This document shows positions 46,076 to 55,932 of a stretch of 64,000 bases of DNA, in pieces. The position numbers and the translations under genes were made by a program. Source of the stretch: DATFMH01 sp035267045 (GTDB lineage Bacteria; Bacteroidota; Rhodothermia; Balneolales; DATFMH01). The stretch lies in assembly GCA_035267045.1 (NCBI GenBank), contig DATFMH010000063.1, positions 16,601 through 80,600 of the forward strand, written 5' to 3'. Every line of letters begins with the position of its first letter. The stretch's first letter is position 1. The notes under the pieces are model-generated. The model was not told the origin of the DNA. It did not search any database and saw only the letters and a program-made list of their open reading frames with translations.

Positions 46076-46330
46076 AATACTAATATTAATCCTTTCTAAT
46101 TTTCCCTTATCAAAATTCTGAATGATCTTGTAAATATAAGGGAATTTTAAAGTGCTATAAATAAGGTATTCCGGTAATTTGATTTTGAAGGAGGCAAAGT
46201 GGAGTAATATTGTCGCTTCTTATGTACCAGGTTTTAAAAATAAAATAGCTCATCCTGTTAATTTCACACCTGCCGCATTTGAGGGAAGCCGCTTTGTAAG
46301 CACTACACTTACCACCATAGCAGTAATTAT

Positions 46331-47779
46331 ATGAATTATATAAATCGGTTCATCGGGATTTTTGTTATAAGTTTACTAATTATTTCACTTCGTGTTACCG
46401 CTACATCTGCTCAATCGTTTATCATTGATATGAAACGGGATTCCATGCTCCATAAATCCACCGTACAGGACAAACATTTCGAAAAGGTGGAACAAAATCA
46501 GACTTATAATATAAAGAAACTGTTCAGAGAGGATGTCTTAAAGAAATCAATGATATTACCTTACCCCAAGTTGACTGCCCAAACCTGGCATGAACATTCC
46601 GAAGAAGCCTACTGGGATACACTCAGCCAAAAATATATTTTCATGACCCGGTATTATTATGCGTACGACCAAAATGATAATCAAAAGGGTTACTTATTAC
46701 AGGGTTATAACAACGGAAACTGGATAAACGACTATCGAATGTTATCAAATTATGATATTAATAACCATGTCCTTGATGAAACGGAACAATTATGGACAGG
46801 GAGTACTTGGCAAAATTTCACCCTCATAAAATATAACTACGACAATAGTGGCAAACTTAAACAAAAGACAGCTCAATACTGGCTTGATTCGCTTTGGGTG
46901 AATGACTCTCAGTTGATTAATACCTATGATAGTGTTGGTAACGTCAAAGAAGAGTTATATTTGTTTTGGAATGGTGTCCAATGGCAAAATGACGGCAAGA
47001 TTGAGTATGAATATGACGCCTCCGGAAAACGGATAACACAGACCGCACTGGACTGGTTTTTTCAAGTATGGGTAAACTATTCCAAAAGCTTATTTAAATA
47101 TGATCCGGAAGGTCATCTCATAAAAGAAACAGATCAGGATTGGAATGGCTCAAGTTGGATCAACAGCTACTTATTTGAATATAAATTCGGATCAAATAAT
47201 GAATGGAGTGAATGGACTTTATCAACCTGGTATTCAACTGAATGGGGACTTTATTATCACATACTTTTTAATTATGATTCCGTTAACAGGCGAACAAAAT
47301 TAAACGGGCAATACTGGGACGCCGCCAATACCAAATGGATCAATGATTATCGCTATTTGCTTACATATGACTCTAATGATAACGCGATTGAAGTATCAGA
47401 GCAAAACTGGAATAAAGATATTTGGGTAAATTATTTCCGTACTCAGAATTTTTACACCAGTACGCGCCCTGGGGAATTGCCTACGCCGATAGAACGAAAT
47501 AATATTGAAATACCTATACATGCATCCTTATATCAAAACTATCCCAATCCATTTAATCCGGCCACACAAATACGATATGACTTAAACACACCGGGTCTGG
47601 TTCACCTCGATATATACGATGTAACAGGTAAAATTGTAGCTCGACTTATAAATAGTTTCCAGGCTTCGGGTAGCCACTTTATTACTTTCCGGGCAAATAA
47701 TTTATCAAGCGGTGTCTATTTTTATCGCTTACAGGAAGGCAACAATATCATTACAAAGAAAATGTTGTTGATTAAATAA
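46331..47779 (+). CDS. Trp/Tyr-repeat protein with T9SS sorting domain (paralogue 1)
   Basis: 482 residues. The signal peptide ends near TSAQS (about 28). Residues about 85-385 consist of eight or so degenerate units of about 27-35 residues, each with YxYD..G, then W.g..W.n (for example YDNSGKLKQKTAQYW and YDSVGNVKEELYLFW). They are YD-like but lack the Gly-rich Rhs core. The linker TSTRPGELPTPIE leads to the T9SS type-A domain (NPFNPATQIRYDL ... GVYFYRL ... MLLIK). It is presumably a surface or secreted protein with a binding role. A close relative lies at 51837. Confidence 0.83.
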   Translation: MNYINRFIGIFVISLLIISLRVTATSAQSFIIDMKRDSMLHKSTVQDKHFEKVEQNQTYNIKKLFREDVLKKSMILPYPKLTAQTWHEHSEEAYWDTLSQKYIFMTRYYYAYDQNDNQKGYLLQGYNNGNWINDYRMLSNYDINNHVLDETEQLWTGSTWQNFTLIKYNYDNSGKLKQKTAQYWLDSLWVNDSQLINTYDSVGNVKEELYLFWNGVQWQNDGKIEYEYDASGKRITQTALDWFFQVWVNYSKSLFKYDPEGHLIKETDQDWNGSSWINSYLFEYKFGSNNEWSEWTLSTWYSTEWGLYYHILFNYDSVNRRTKLNGQYWDAANTKWINDYRYLLTYDSNDNAIEVSEQNWNKDIWVNYFRTQNFYTSTRPGELPTPIERNNIEIPIHASLYQNYPNPFNPATQIRYDLNTPGLVHLDIYDVTGKIVARLINSFQASGSHFITFRANNLSSGVYFYRLQEGNNIITKKMLLIK

Positions 47780-47816
47780 TAATAATATCAGCTATTTATA
47801 ACGTTACTCACCAAAA

Positions 47817-48209
47817 TCAGTTAAACACCTTTTGTATCGAGATTGATAAAAGCTTATTAGGTACAGGTTTTATCAGGTAATCGATGTAATTCGTTTTTCT
47901 TGCCCTTTTCGAATGGTATACATCGGAATTGCCGGTTATATAAATGACAGGAACTTTTGAAAACTCACGAATCCTTTCCATTGTTTGAATACCATCTATT
48001 TTACCGGCAAGCATAATATCCATGATAACCAGATCCGGGTTCATCATTTTTATTGCTTCAATAGCCGATTCACCATCAGGATATTTACCTAAAATATTAT
48101 GACCGAGTTTCTTTATTTGAATCTCATACACTAATGCGAGCAACATATTATCTTCCACAATAACGATACCTTTTGTAGAAGTATCCACAATATTCGTATC
48201 CACACACAT
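47817..48209 (-). CDS. Single-domain response regulator (paralogue 1)
   Basis: 130 residues, a receiver domain only. Acidic pair VEDNM, phospho-acceptor Asp64 in LVIMDIML, switch Thr in YITGNSD and Lys in YLIKP are intact. It lacks an output domain and is most like receivers that work with HisKA_2 kinases. It lies 38 bases downstream of the PAS/GAF kinase on the same strand, and is closely related to the receiver at 51097. Confidence 0.92.
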   Translation of the reverse strand: MCVDTNIVDTSTKGIVIVEDNMLLALVYEIQIKKLGHNILGKYPDGESAIEAIKMMNPDLVIMDIMLAGKIDGIQTMERIREFSKVPVIYITGNSDVYHSKRARKTNYIDYLIKPVPNKLLSISIQKVFN

Positions 48210-48247
48210 TTTGATACCTTAATAATTTACCCTACAACTGAATGCTT

Positions 48248-50872
48248 TTAATCTGTTTTAAAAAGGATACTGAACTCCGTACCCTTTTGCTGATTTATTT
48301 CAAGTTCCGCATTCAGTTGTTTTACTAATGTTTTAATTAATGTCATGCCCAGTGCTTTCTTGCTGACCATGCCAAAATCATCGGGAAGACCCACACCATT
48401 ATCCCGAACTTTCAAATTAATATAGCCTTTAGACTGTGCCATTTCAATAGTAACCCGCCCTTTTTGCATCTTTTTAAAAGCGTGTTTAAATGCATTTACA
48501 ATCAACTCATTTAATATGAGTGCGCAAGGAATAGCCTCGGTAATGTTCAAATATATTTCATCGGCCTCAATAGTAATTTTTATATTCTTCTTATTGTATG
48601 TATTACGTATGTTATTGACCAGATCGCTTATATAATTCTTTAGTTCAATATGGGCAAATGTATCGGACTGATACAATTTTTCATGTATCATGGCTATCGA
48701 TTGTATCCTGTTTTGACTCTCATAGAGAATATCCTGCACATCACTATCTTTTGCATTATATGCCTGAAGCTGTAATAAGCCGGATATAACAGCCAGGTTA
48801 TTTTTTACACGGTGATGTATCTCCGATAATAAAACTTCCTTTTCTTCCAGTGATCGCATTATATTCCGTTCAGCTTTTTTCCGGTCAGTTATATCGGTTA
48901 TAAACCCTTCCAGATTTATATCCTTTTTATCAGGCAGAAAAATACTACTGCCTTTTTCCCAAACCCATTTTATATCACCACTTTTTGTTCTAATGCGATA
49001 TTCAAGCTCATAAGGTTGATTCTTGTTTAAGGCATCCTGCACATCTTGCCATACTTGCTCCCTGTCTTCAGGTAATATGAGGCTCGAAAATCTTCGCCAT
49101 TCATCATCCATTAGCTCGTCAACGGTATATCCAGTCAGCTCATAACATCCTTCGCTTACAAAATCGAGGGTCCAGTCACGGTCATTGCGACATCGATAAA
49201 CCATGCCCGGGAGATTCTCAAGTAGTTTCGACAAGCGTTGGCGGTTTTGCAATAATTCATATTCCGCTAGCTTCTCTTTGGTAATGTCATGAACGATTGC
49301 CTGTATATAAAATTTGCCACCAATAGGAACACGGTTCAGACTAACCTGGACCTCTAAAGGCTCCCCACTTGCTTTTAGGTTAGTCCATGTAAAATATTGT
49401 GGTTTCCCATTAAGGGCATTATTTATTTTATCAAGGGCTTTTTCTTTGGACAGACGGCCGTCATTCTGTTTCTTAGGGGAGAAATCTGCAGGGCATTTCC
49501 CTAATATCTCCGACTTGGAACAACCGAACATCTCAAGTACGCGCCTGTTACAATCTACATACCGATCATCATCCATTATAAATATGCCATCATTCGCATA
49601 CTCAAAAACCGTTTTGAATTTAGTCTCGCTTTCAGCCAGGATTTCCTGATGACGATCACGTTCAATCGCAATGCCTGCCAGATTTGTACCAATCCTAACG
49701 ATATCATGAAATTCTATATGTATATCCGAAACGTGTTCATAATAGAAAGCAAAAGTACCAATTACTTCTCCATCAGAAGAAAAAACAGGCGTTGACCTGC
49801 ATACATTTAACCCTGATTCTTTAACTATTTTAACGGCTGCCTGCCAATCCTTTAGAAGAGGATCAGAATCAAAATCATCAACCAATACTTCCTCACCTGT
49901 GTAAGCGGCGTGGCCACAAACCCCGTTTCCTCGCCCTATTTCGATGCCGTCTATCATATTGTTTAACTCTTCGGGAAAGCCAGGCGCTGCTCCAAGACGT
50001 AATTTCCCCTCATTATCCCGTATCAAAATAGAACAATGAGCATTATTGGTATTCTTCTCAATAAGAAAAATGATCTGATGTAAGATCTCTTTCAGTCCTT
50101 CACCTGAAGCGATCATTTCAAGTATCCGTTTTTGCTCCAAAATCAGAAACTCGTTTTTATGCTGCTGAGTGATATTCTGTACCTGTCCAAGAATGGAGAC
50201 CAGATTGCCATCATCGTCGAATAACACCGAGTTATACCATTCACAAATGAGAATTTCACCGTTCCTGGTTCTGTTACGATTTTGTACAATGGCACTTGTC
50301 CGTTGTCCGGAAGCCAAATCACTTAATAAAGGCAGAACAAAATTTTCATCCCCTTCAAAAACGAAATTGAACTCGTTAAGTTTCTTCCCCTTAATTTCAT
50401 CAAATGTCCATCCGAATATTTCCTCTGATTTTTTTGACCATTTCTTAACTTTCAGGTTATTATCCAATTCAAGAAATCCAAGCGGACTATTATTGACATG
50501 AAAACTAAGTTGCTGGTAGGCCTTGCTTAATTTTTCTTCCAATTGCACATGATTGGTAACATCATGCGCCAGGAGCAACCTTTTATTTTCAGAATTTTCA
50601 TAAGCCCGATCACTAATTTCAACGAATACTGATTCACCCTTATTCGTGATACTCTCGCATATTCCTATAGTCTTCTTGCCATTCGTACTATGTTTAAGAG
50701 CCTGCTCAATTTTTTTAAATTCATTTTCCGGAAATAATTCCCTGATGGTCATTTTTTTGAAATCATCCAAAGCATACCCATAACGGTGTTGTGCGGCACG
50801 ATTAGCATCACTGATAAACCATGTTTCTACATCATATATCCAGATAGGAATTGGATTGTATTCGAAAAGCAT
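48248..50872 (-). CDS. PAS/GAF multi-sensor histidine kinase (HisKA_2 type)
   Basis: Start at ATG 50870-50872; the TTG six bases upstream is less likely, and a stop lies just before it. 874 residues, soluble, no membrane helix. Domains in order: PAS about 1-115, PAS about 120-240, GAF about 255-405 (GNGVCGHAAYTGEEVLVDDF), PAS about 418-535, PAS with PAC about 545-670, then HisKA_2 with EIHHRVKNNLAVISGLLQLQ (His near 686-687) and an ATPase domain (NELIVNAFKHA, DNGVGLP). HisKA_2 kinases often answer light, redox or stress cues. The N-terminus starts directly in the first PAS domain. Flanked by two paralogous receivers. Confidence 0.94.
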   Translation of the reverse strand: MLFEYNPIPIWIYDVETWFISDANRAAQHRYGYALDDFKKMTIRELFPENEFKKIEQALKHSTNGKKTIGICESITNKGESVFVEISDRAYENSENKRLLLAHDVTNHVQLEEKLSKAYQQLSFHVNNSPLGFLELDNNLKVKKWSKKSEEIFGWTFDEIKGKKLNEFNFVFEGDENFVLPLLSDLASGQRTSAIVQNRNRTRNGEILICEWYNSVLFDDDGNLVSILGQVQNITQQHKNEFLILEQKRILEMIASGEGLKEILHQIIFLIEKNTNNAHCSILIRDNEGKLRLGAAPGFPEELNNMIDGIEIGRGNGVCGHAAYTGEEVLVDDFDSDPLLKDWQAAVKIVKESGLNVCRSTPVFSSDGEVIGTFAFYYEHVSDIHIEFHDIVRIGTNLAGIAIERDRHQEILAESETKFKTVFEYANDGIFIMDDDRYVDCNRRVLEMFGCSKSEILGKCPADFSPKKQNDGRLSKEKALDKINNALNGKPQYFTWTNLKASGEPLEVQVSLNRVPIGGKFYIQAIVHDITKEKLAEYELLQNRQRLSKLLENLPGMVYRCRNDRDWTLDFVSEGCYELTGYTVDELMDDEWRRFSSLILPEDREQVWQDVQDALNKNQPYELEYRIRTKSGDIKWVWEKGSSIFLPDKKDINLEGFITDITDRKKAERNIMRSLEEKEVLLSEIHHRVKNNLAVISGLLQLQAYNAKDSDVQDILYESQNRIQSIAMIHEKLYQSDTFAHIELKNYISDLVNNIRNTYNKKNIKITIEADEIYLNITEAIPCALILNELIVNAFKHAFKKMQKGRVTIEMAQSKGYINLKVRDNGVGLPDDFGMVSKKALGMTLIKTLVKQLNAELEINQQKGTEFSILFKTD

Positions 50873-51096
50873 AACCAAAGTTTTAAGTACTTGTAATAAT
50901 TAGAAAAGCATTCTGCCGACAACCTAACTCGTTCTACAATAATAATTTAATTTATAAAATAGAAGAATTGTTATGAACACGGTGTTCGATATTCGCAACA
51001 ATGATCCACATCATTTAATGGGAAAATATAAAACCCCATTAATTATGTATGTTCTTTTCAAATAACCCGATCACTATCTGTGAAGATTAAATTACA

Positions 51097-51468
51097 TTAT
51101 TCCCAGGTCTTTTCGATAGATAAACGTAAGTCTTCACGCGTAATGGGCTTCACCAGGTAATCAATAAACTTCGTCTCCGATGCACGATCAAGATGTGTCT
51201 TATCTGAATTTCCGGTTATATAAATAACGGGTACATCTGAGAATTCACGTATCTTCCTCATTGCTTCAATTCCATCAATACGTCCTTCAAGAATAATGTC
51301 CATGATAATAAGATCAGGTTCTTGATCCCTGACTATTTCTACAGCCTTCTCCCCATCCACCAATTTATCTAATATTTGGTAACCAAGATTTTCAATATGC
51401 CGCTCATAAACCAACGATAACAACATATTGTCTTCTACAATTAAGATCTTTTTATCGGGATCAGGCAT
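51097..51468 (-). CDS. Single-domain response regulator (paralogue 2)
   Basis: 123 residues, receiver only. VEDNM, phospho-acceptor Asp57 in LIIMDIIL, YITGNSD and YLVKP are intact. It shares most core motifs with the receiver at 47817 (VEDNMLL, IDGI, MRKIREFS/MERIREFS, VPVIYITGNSD), so the two arose by duplication. It is upstream of the PAS/GAF kinase by 224 bases on the same strand and divergent from the repeat protein at 51837. Confidence 0.93.
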   Translation of the reverse strand: MPDPDKKILIVEDNMLLSLVYERHIENLGYQILDKLVDGEKAVEIVRDQEPDLIIMDIILEGRIDGIEAMRKIREFSDVPVIYITGNSDKTHLDRASETKFIDYLVKPITREDLRLSIEKTWE

Positions 51469-51836
51469 AAGAACCTCGTATAATTACGTCTACTTGACTA
51501 ATTATAATGATTTATTCTAAAGATTTAGAATTTAATTCGGAATCATTTTACCTGAAGATCCTAAAAATATCCTAAGCTCACATAAAAACCCTGTAATGAA
51601 TCAGTATTGAAATCTTTTTTATACATCTCATCTCCCCATCCTATAAAATCACGGATCATTAAATAATATGAATTAATCAGACTTAACTGTTTTTAAAACA
51701 CCATTATTAATACATATAAGTAGATAATTACATGAACCTCCGATGAATAGAGCTTTTTATCGTTTTAACATTTTATTCCAGGCTGTTCATGATCACATAT
51801 ACAATTGCATAATAATAACTATTAGGAGAGAGAACT
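51469..51836. other. Divergent intergenic region between receiver and repeat-protein genes
   Basis: 368 bases, A+T-rich, without a supportable gene. It must contain promoters in both directions. The only clear signal is the ribosome binding site AGGAGAGAG (about 51823-51831), six to seven bases before the ATG at 51837. Confidence 0.5.
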
Positions 51837-53258
51837 ATGAAAAATATTTACAAGTTGCATTTACTGGTTCTTATAGTACTGTTTACTATTCCCGTTCAAA
51901 CGATCCGGGCACAAAATACAGCTGATCAGGACTTCAGGAATAAAATTATCAAACAACAAAAAACAATAAATAATTACTTGAAAAATTACCGTGTGGAACC
52001 CACAACCAATAATAATAGTAATGAATTAAGACCTGTGTTAACCAATAACTTATGGTTGCACTACAATCAGTTTAATAAATGGGATTCGTTACAAGCACGT
52101 TGGAAATACCAACTTCGTACTTACTATTCCTATAATACAGACAGTACCAAAAAAGAAGAACTTGGTCAATTGTGGGACTCAACAGGTAATCAATGGCAAC
52201 ACTTGAACATGTATATGCATCAGTACGATACCCAAAAAAAACGTACTGAAACGGTCGTTCAATATTGGGATACTACCCAATGGATGAATATCTACAGATA
52301 TCAATACGGTTTTAATGCAATTGGCAAAAAGTCTCAAAATATGTATCAGATGTGGGATGGTACGCAGTGGCAAAATCAGACCAGAGAACAATATATGTAT
52401 AACAACCAAAATCAATTATCAGAACAAATTGACCAATTCTGGCTGGGAAATACCTGGATGAATACAAACAGGTACCAATATACCTATAACAGCAATGGAG
52501 ACAATACGGAAGAAGTATACCAGGAATGGGATGGAAATCAATGGACAAACCAGGAACGGTACCAATATACTTATACTAACTCAGGCAAGATTAACCAGGA
52601 AATTTATCAAAAATGGAATAGCACTCAAAGCAAATTCAACAACCAAAACAGGTATACCTATTCTTATGATAACCAGGGAAACAATACCGAGTATTTAGAG
52701 GAAAAATGGGATGGTGCTAATTGGCAAAACCAAAGCCGGACTCAATTGTCCTATAATGCACAAAATCAATGGACATTATGGTTAACCCAAGCCTGGAATC
52801 AAAATATGATTACATGGACTCATCAATACCGCACTCAATTTACATACAATTCGGATAATGACCTTTCAGAAATACTGGATCAGGTCTACTATTCCGGTAA
52901 TTGGGAAAACCTGTCGCAACAAATATATGAATATACCTCAACCAGGCCCGATGCTGTTCCGACTCCGGTAGAAAAATCACATGTTAATATTCCCGATGCG
53001 ATCACTTTAAACCAAAATTTTCCAAATCCGTTTAATCCATCGACACAAATTGCTTATGAATTAACAACACCACAAAATGTACGTTTATCTGTGTATGATA
53101 TAACAGGGCGACGTATTGCTACACTTATTAATAGTCGCCAAAGTGCCGGATCACATATTGTTTCTTTTAATGCCAATAATCTTTCAAGCGGAATCTATTT
53201 TTACAGACTTGAAGCCGGTGATTTCATGCAAACACGTAAAATGATTTTGCTTAAATAA
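51837..53258 (+). CDS. Trp/Tyr-repeat protein with T9SS sorting domain (paralogue 2)
   Basis: 473 residues. The start is fixed by the AGGAGAGAG site. Signal peptide about 1-25 (IRAQN). About eight units of 27-32 residues rich in Asn, Gln, Trp and Tyr follow, each with Y.Y...G/N and W.g..W.n (for example YNSNGDNTEEVYQEWDGNQW). The linker TSTRPDAVPTPVE leads to the sorting domain (NPFNPSTQIAYEL ... GIYFYRL ... MILLK). The linker and terminal domain closely match the protein at 46331, while the repeats have diverged, here towards Asn/Gln. Followed by a bidirectional terminator. Confidence 0.83.
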   Translation: MKNIYKLHLLVLIVLFTIPVQTIRAQNTADQDFRNKIIKQQKTINNYLKNYRVEPTTNNNSNELRPVLTNNLWLHYNQFNKWDSLQARWKYQLRTYYSYNTDSTKKEELGQLWDSTGNQWQHLNMYMHQYDTQKKRTETVVQYWDTTQWMNIYRYQYGFNAIGKKSQNMYQMWDGTQWQNQTREQYMYNNQNQLSEQIDQFWLGNTWMNTNRYQYTYNSNGDNTEEVYQEWDGNQWTNQERYQYTYTNSGKINQEIYQKWNSTQSKFNNQNRYTYSYDNQGNNTEYLEEKWDGANWQNQSRTQLSYNAQNQWTLWLTQAWNQNMITWTHQYRTQFTYNSDNDLSEILDQVYYSGNWENLSQQIYEYTSTRPDAVPTPVEKSHVNIPDAITLNQNFPNPFNPSTQIAYELTTPQNVRLSVYDITGRRIATLINSRQSAGSHIVSFNANNLSSGIYFYRLEAGDFMQTRKMILLK

Positions 53259-53297
53259 GCTTTTCTGGTCCAGCTTCTTATACTGCCGGTAAAAAAT

Positions 53298-53327
53298 AAA
53301 AGCCCTTCAAATGTTGAAGGGCTTTTT
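53298..53327. terminator. Bidirectional terminator between convergent genes
   Basis: AAAAGCCCTTCAA pairs with TTGAAGGGCTTTT around an ATG loop. On the plus strand it ends in five T residues after the repeat-protein gene. On the minus strand the A run at 53291-53301 becomes a T run after the M1 peptidase gene, whose stop is at 53331. Confidence 0.92.
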
Positions 53328-53330
53328 ATT

Positions 53331-55751
53331 TTAATCTCTTTGCTGTATTTCATTAATGGCACTACGTGCTGCCTGGCGTATCCTGCCGTCCGGCTCCTGC
53401 TTAATCCTTTTTTTCAATAACGGGATTACAGATGGGTTTCCTATTCTACCTAATCCCATGATAGCCACACGCCTCACCCATATGTACGGATCATTGACAT
53501 ATTTTTCGAGTAATTTCAGAGTTTCTTTTTTCCCTGGCTTTGTCGAAATAAGCATGGAAACGGCCTGAACTCTCAGGTTGTTGGGCTGTCCGTAAGCAGA
53601 AAATTTTACCGCTTCCGTATACGCCCAATCGGGATCAGTTTGAGTGATGGCGTGTAATGCCGTGCGCTGTATAATATTTGCATGCGACGGTGTATGTAAC
53701 GCTTTTTTCAGCAGTTTACGGGATTTTTTGGCATTTATCTTTGCAAGTGACGATAATATGGCGGCTCTCACATAATAATTATGGTCCCTGCTGTATGCAC
53801 CGGACATTAATCGTTCGATATTAGAACCTTTAAATGACCCAAGTGACTGAAATGCCGCCTGAACAACTCTTTTATCCTTATCCCCGGTCGCTTCAATCAA
53901 TGCTTTTTCTACGGATGCATTTTGATCATAATTTGAAAGCAGATGAGCGCAATGAGCCCTTATTCCATAAAACGGGTCATTTTTCAAAGCAACTATTAAA
54001 GCCGGTGCAACATTGTGATGTTTCTTTTGGATAAGTTGATCAGACGCCCATAAACGTCCGACAACATCCGAATCATTTTGCAGTTGATATACCAGTTCAT
54101 CAACCGATTTATTGAAATGAACTTCATCCAACAGCCAATGTCCCTGATCAAAATTCACCATTAACGGTTTTGTTTTAATATCTAAAAATGTAAATGTATT
54201 AGATTTTGAATGAATCCAAACCTGCCTCTCAATTTTTTTGTCAGGTGTAACGATCTGAATATGTACCGGCATCTTATAAACGGGAGTCAGGCTGTCGACC
54301 TTCTGTGTTTGATTTACGTGCAATTGAAGAGAGTGGTTTGCATCGTCATAGTGATAGTCCACATCAAATACCGGGTGGCCACCTTTATAAAGCCATTCTT
54401 TGAAAAACCAGTTCATATTATAACCGGTGGCCTCACGAATGGCATTAGCAAAATCGTGTGTATCGGCATTTCTAAATTTATATCGTTCTCCATAATGATG
54501 AATAGCCTTCCTGAACAAAGAATCCCCCAGGAAACCACGCAACATATGAAGCATCGAAGCTCCCCGTGGATAAATGTAGGTGCTAAACATATCGACCGGG
54601 GCATTATAACGGTGATAAACAGTCGGTTTCCGCCATTGGTGATCGGCACGAATCACACTTTGATGATTTTGATGCATTTCATATTGAAAAGCCGGCTTAC
54701 CCAGATTATGCTCGGTATACAACGCTTCAAAATATGTCGCAAAGCCTTCGTTTAGCCATGATTGAGCCCAGGAGCGGCAAGTGACCATATCACCAAACCA
54801 CTGATGTGCCGATTCATGCGCAATCAAACTTGTACTGTTTACCTGAGGTTCGGCATTTGGTCCGTGTAGCGTATTATCTTCCAGTGTTATAGCTGTGACA
54901 TTCTCCTCACCACCCCAGATAAAATCAGAAACGGTAGTTAAAGCCAGCTTCTCCCATGGATATGGAATACCCGTGTAATTGGAATAGAATTTGAGTACAT
55001 CCGGTTCTTTGGAAAAGTTCTTTTTGATCTTATCTCCATATCCCGGATCCGAATAATAATAAATGGGAATCTTGCCATAATGATCGGTGAACTTTTTAAA
55101 TTTACCGGCAATAACCGAATTCAGATAAACGACATGTGGTTTCGATTCCACCCAATCGAAAGTCGCTTCATGATCGGCTTTTTGCACATTAACACTTTTC
55201 AGGGCACCGTTCGAAATAACCTGCCAGTCATCCGGAACCGTAACGATCATCTCGCTGGTTGAAAAATCGTCGGGGTAATCATGGCAGGGATACCAGTATC
55301 TCGCATCTTCCATTTCACTTTGACTCCACACTTCGGGATTACGATCAGGATATGCCTTATCAGGCGTAATAAATGTCAATCCTTTTTCCGGCTGCGTATA
55401 ATATTGGATGATATATGTCAACGTATCCCGCAATCCATACTGATGCCCCAATGCAATTGTTAAGATTTTACCATCATAGCGATAGTTCAATGTTTGGCCC
55501 TTCATCCTGATCCCACGGATTTGCATACCAACAGCATTTAACCGCAGGGAATCCATATTTACCCGCAAAGGAACAACCGTTTCGGCCACTTCTCCTGTCA
55601 CCGCTTTTTTTTGCATGTCAAAACGTAACTTTAAACGGATATGCGTCATATGAAATGTTCTGTTGGGAGCATGCTGCATGGGAGGTAACTGTTGCGCATG
55701 TAATGGGAAACAAGAAAAAATAAAAAGTATGAGAGCCAACGTTTTCTTCAT
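53331..55751 (-). CDS. M1 family aminopeptidase with C-terminal HEAT repeats
   Basis: 806 residues. A signal peptide (about 1-19, ending LHAQ) suggests periplasmic location. The zinc motif is HESAHQWFGD with His312, His316 and, 19 residues on, Glu335 (NEGFATYFE). The downstream Tyr region YPRGASMLHMLRG matches M1 enzymes. Residues about 560-800 are HEAT/armadillo-like repeats (IRAHCAHLLSNYDQ, VVQAAFQSLGSFKG, WVRRVAIMGLGRIGN). Oddity: the exopeptidase motif GxMEN is GGEEN (280-284), with Glu for Met. Single gene behind a shared terminator. Confidence 0.92.
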   Translation of the reverse strand: MKKTLALILFIFSCFPLHAQQLPPMQHAPNRTFHMTHIRLKLRFDMQKKAVTGEVAETVVPLRVNMDSLRLNAVGMQIRGIRMKGQTLNYRYDGKILTIALGHQYGLRDTLTYIIQYYTQPEKGLTFITPDKAYPDRNPEVWSQSEMEDARYWYPCHDYPDDFSTSEMIVTVPDDWQVISNGALKSVNVQKADHEATFDWVESKPHVVYLNSVIAGKFKKFTDHYGKIPIYYYSDPGYGDKIKKNFSKEPDVLKFYSNYTGIPYPWEKLALTTVSDFIWGGEENVTAITLEDNTLHGPNAEPQVNSTSLIAHESAHQWFGDMVTCRSWAQSWLNEGFATYFEALYTEHNLGKPAFQYEMHQNHQSVIRADHQWRKPTVYHRYNAPVDMFSTYIYPRGASMLHMLRGFLGDSLFRKAIHHYGERYKFRNADTHDFANAIREATGYNMNWFFKEWLYKGGHPVFDVDYHYDDANHSLQLHVNQTQKVDSLTPVYKMPVHIQIVTPDKKIERQVWIHSKSNTFTFLDIKTKPLMVNFDQGHWLLDEVHFNKSVDELVYQLQNDSDVVGRLWASDQLIQKKHHNVAPALIVALKNDPFYGIRAHCAHLLSNYDQNASVEKALIEATGDKDKRVVQAAFQSLGSFKGSNIERLMSGAYSRDHNYYVRAAILSSLAKINAKKSRKLLKKALHTPSHANIIQRTALHAITQTDPDWAYTEAVKFSAYGQPNNLRVQAVSMLISTKPGKKETLKLLEKYVNDPYIWVRRVAIMGLGRIGNPSVIPLLKKRIKQEPDGRIRQAARSAINEIQQRD

Positions 55752-55932
55752 TATAAAAACTCATTTAATGTTGATTTGATCGAATATAGCCCAAAAACTC
55801 TTATATAAAAATACTTGTGATGCATACGATTAAAAATTCAGGATTAAATGACTTTTGTTAATTAAATGATAAATTTTCTTATCAAATAAGGTAATAGTTG
55901 TATAAAATTATGTTTCTCATAACTTTATAAAT

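Noticed and set aside
51837..53258. Repeated DNA words inside the repeat-protein gene as a CRISPR-like array
   Set aside because: The periodicity comes from the protein repeats; the units are degenerate, in frame and part of one long ORF with a signal peptide and sorting domain.
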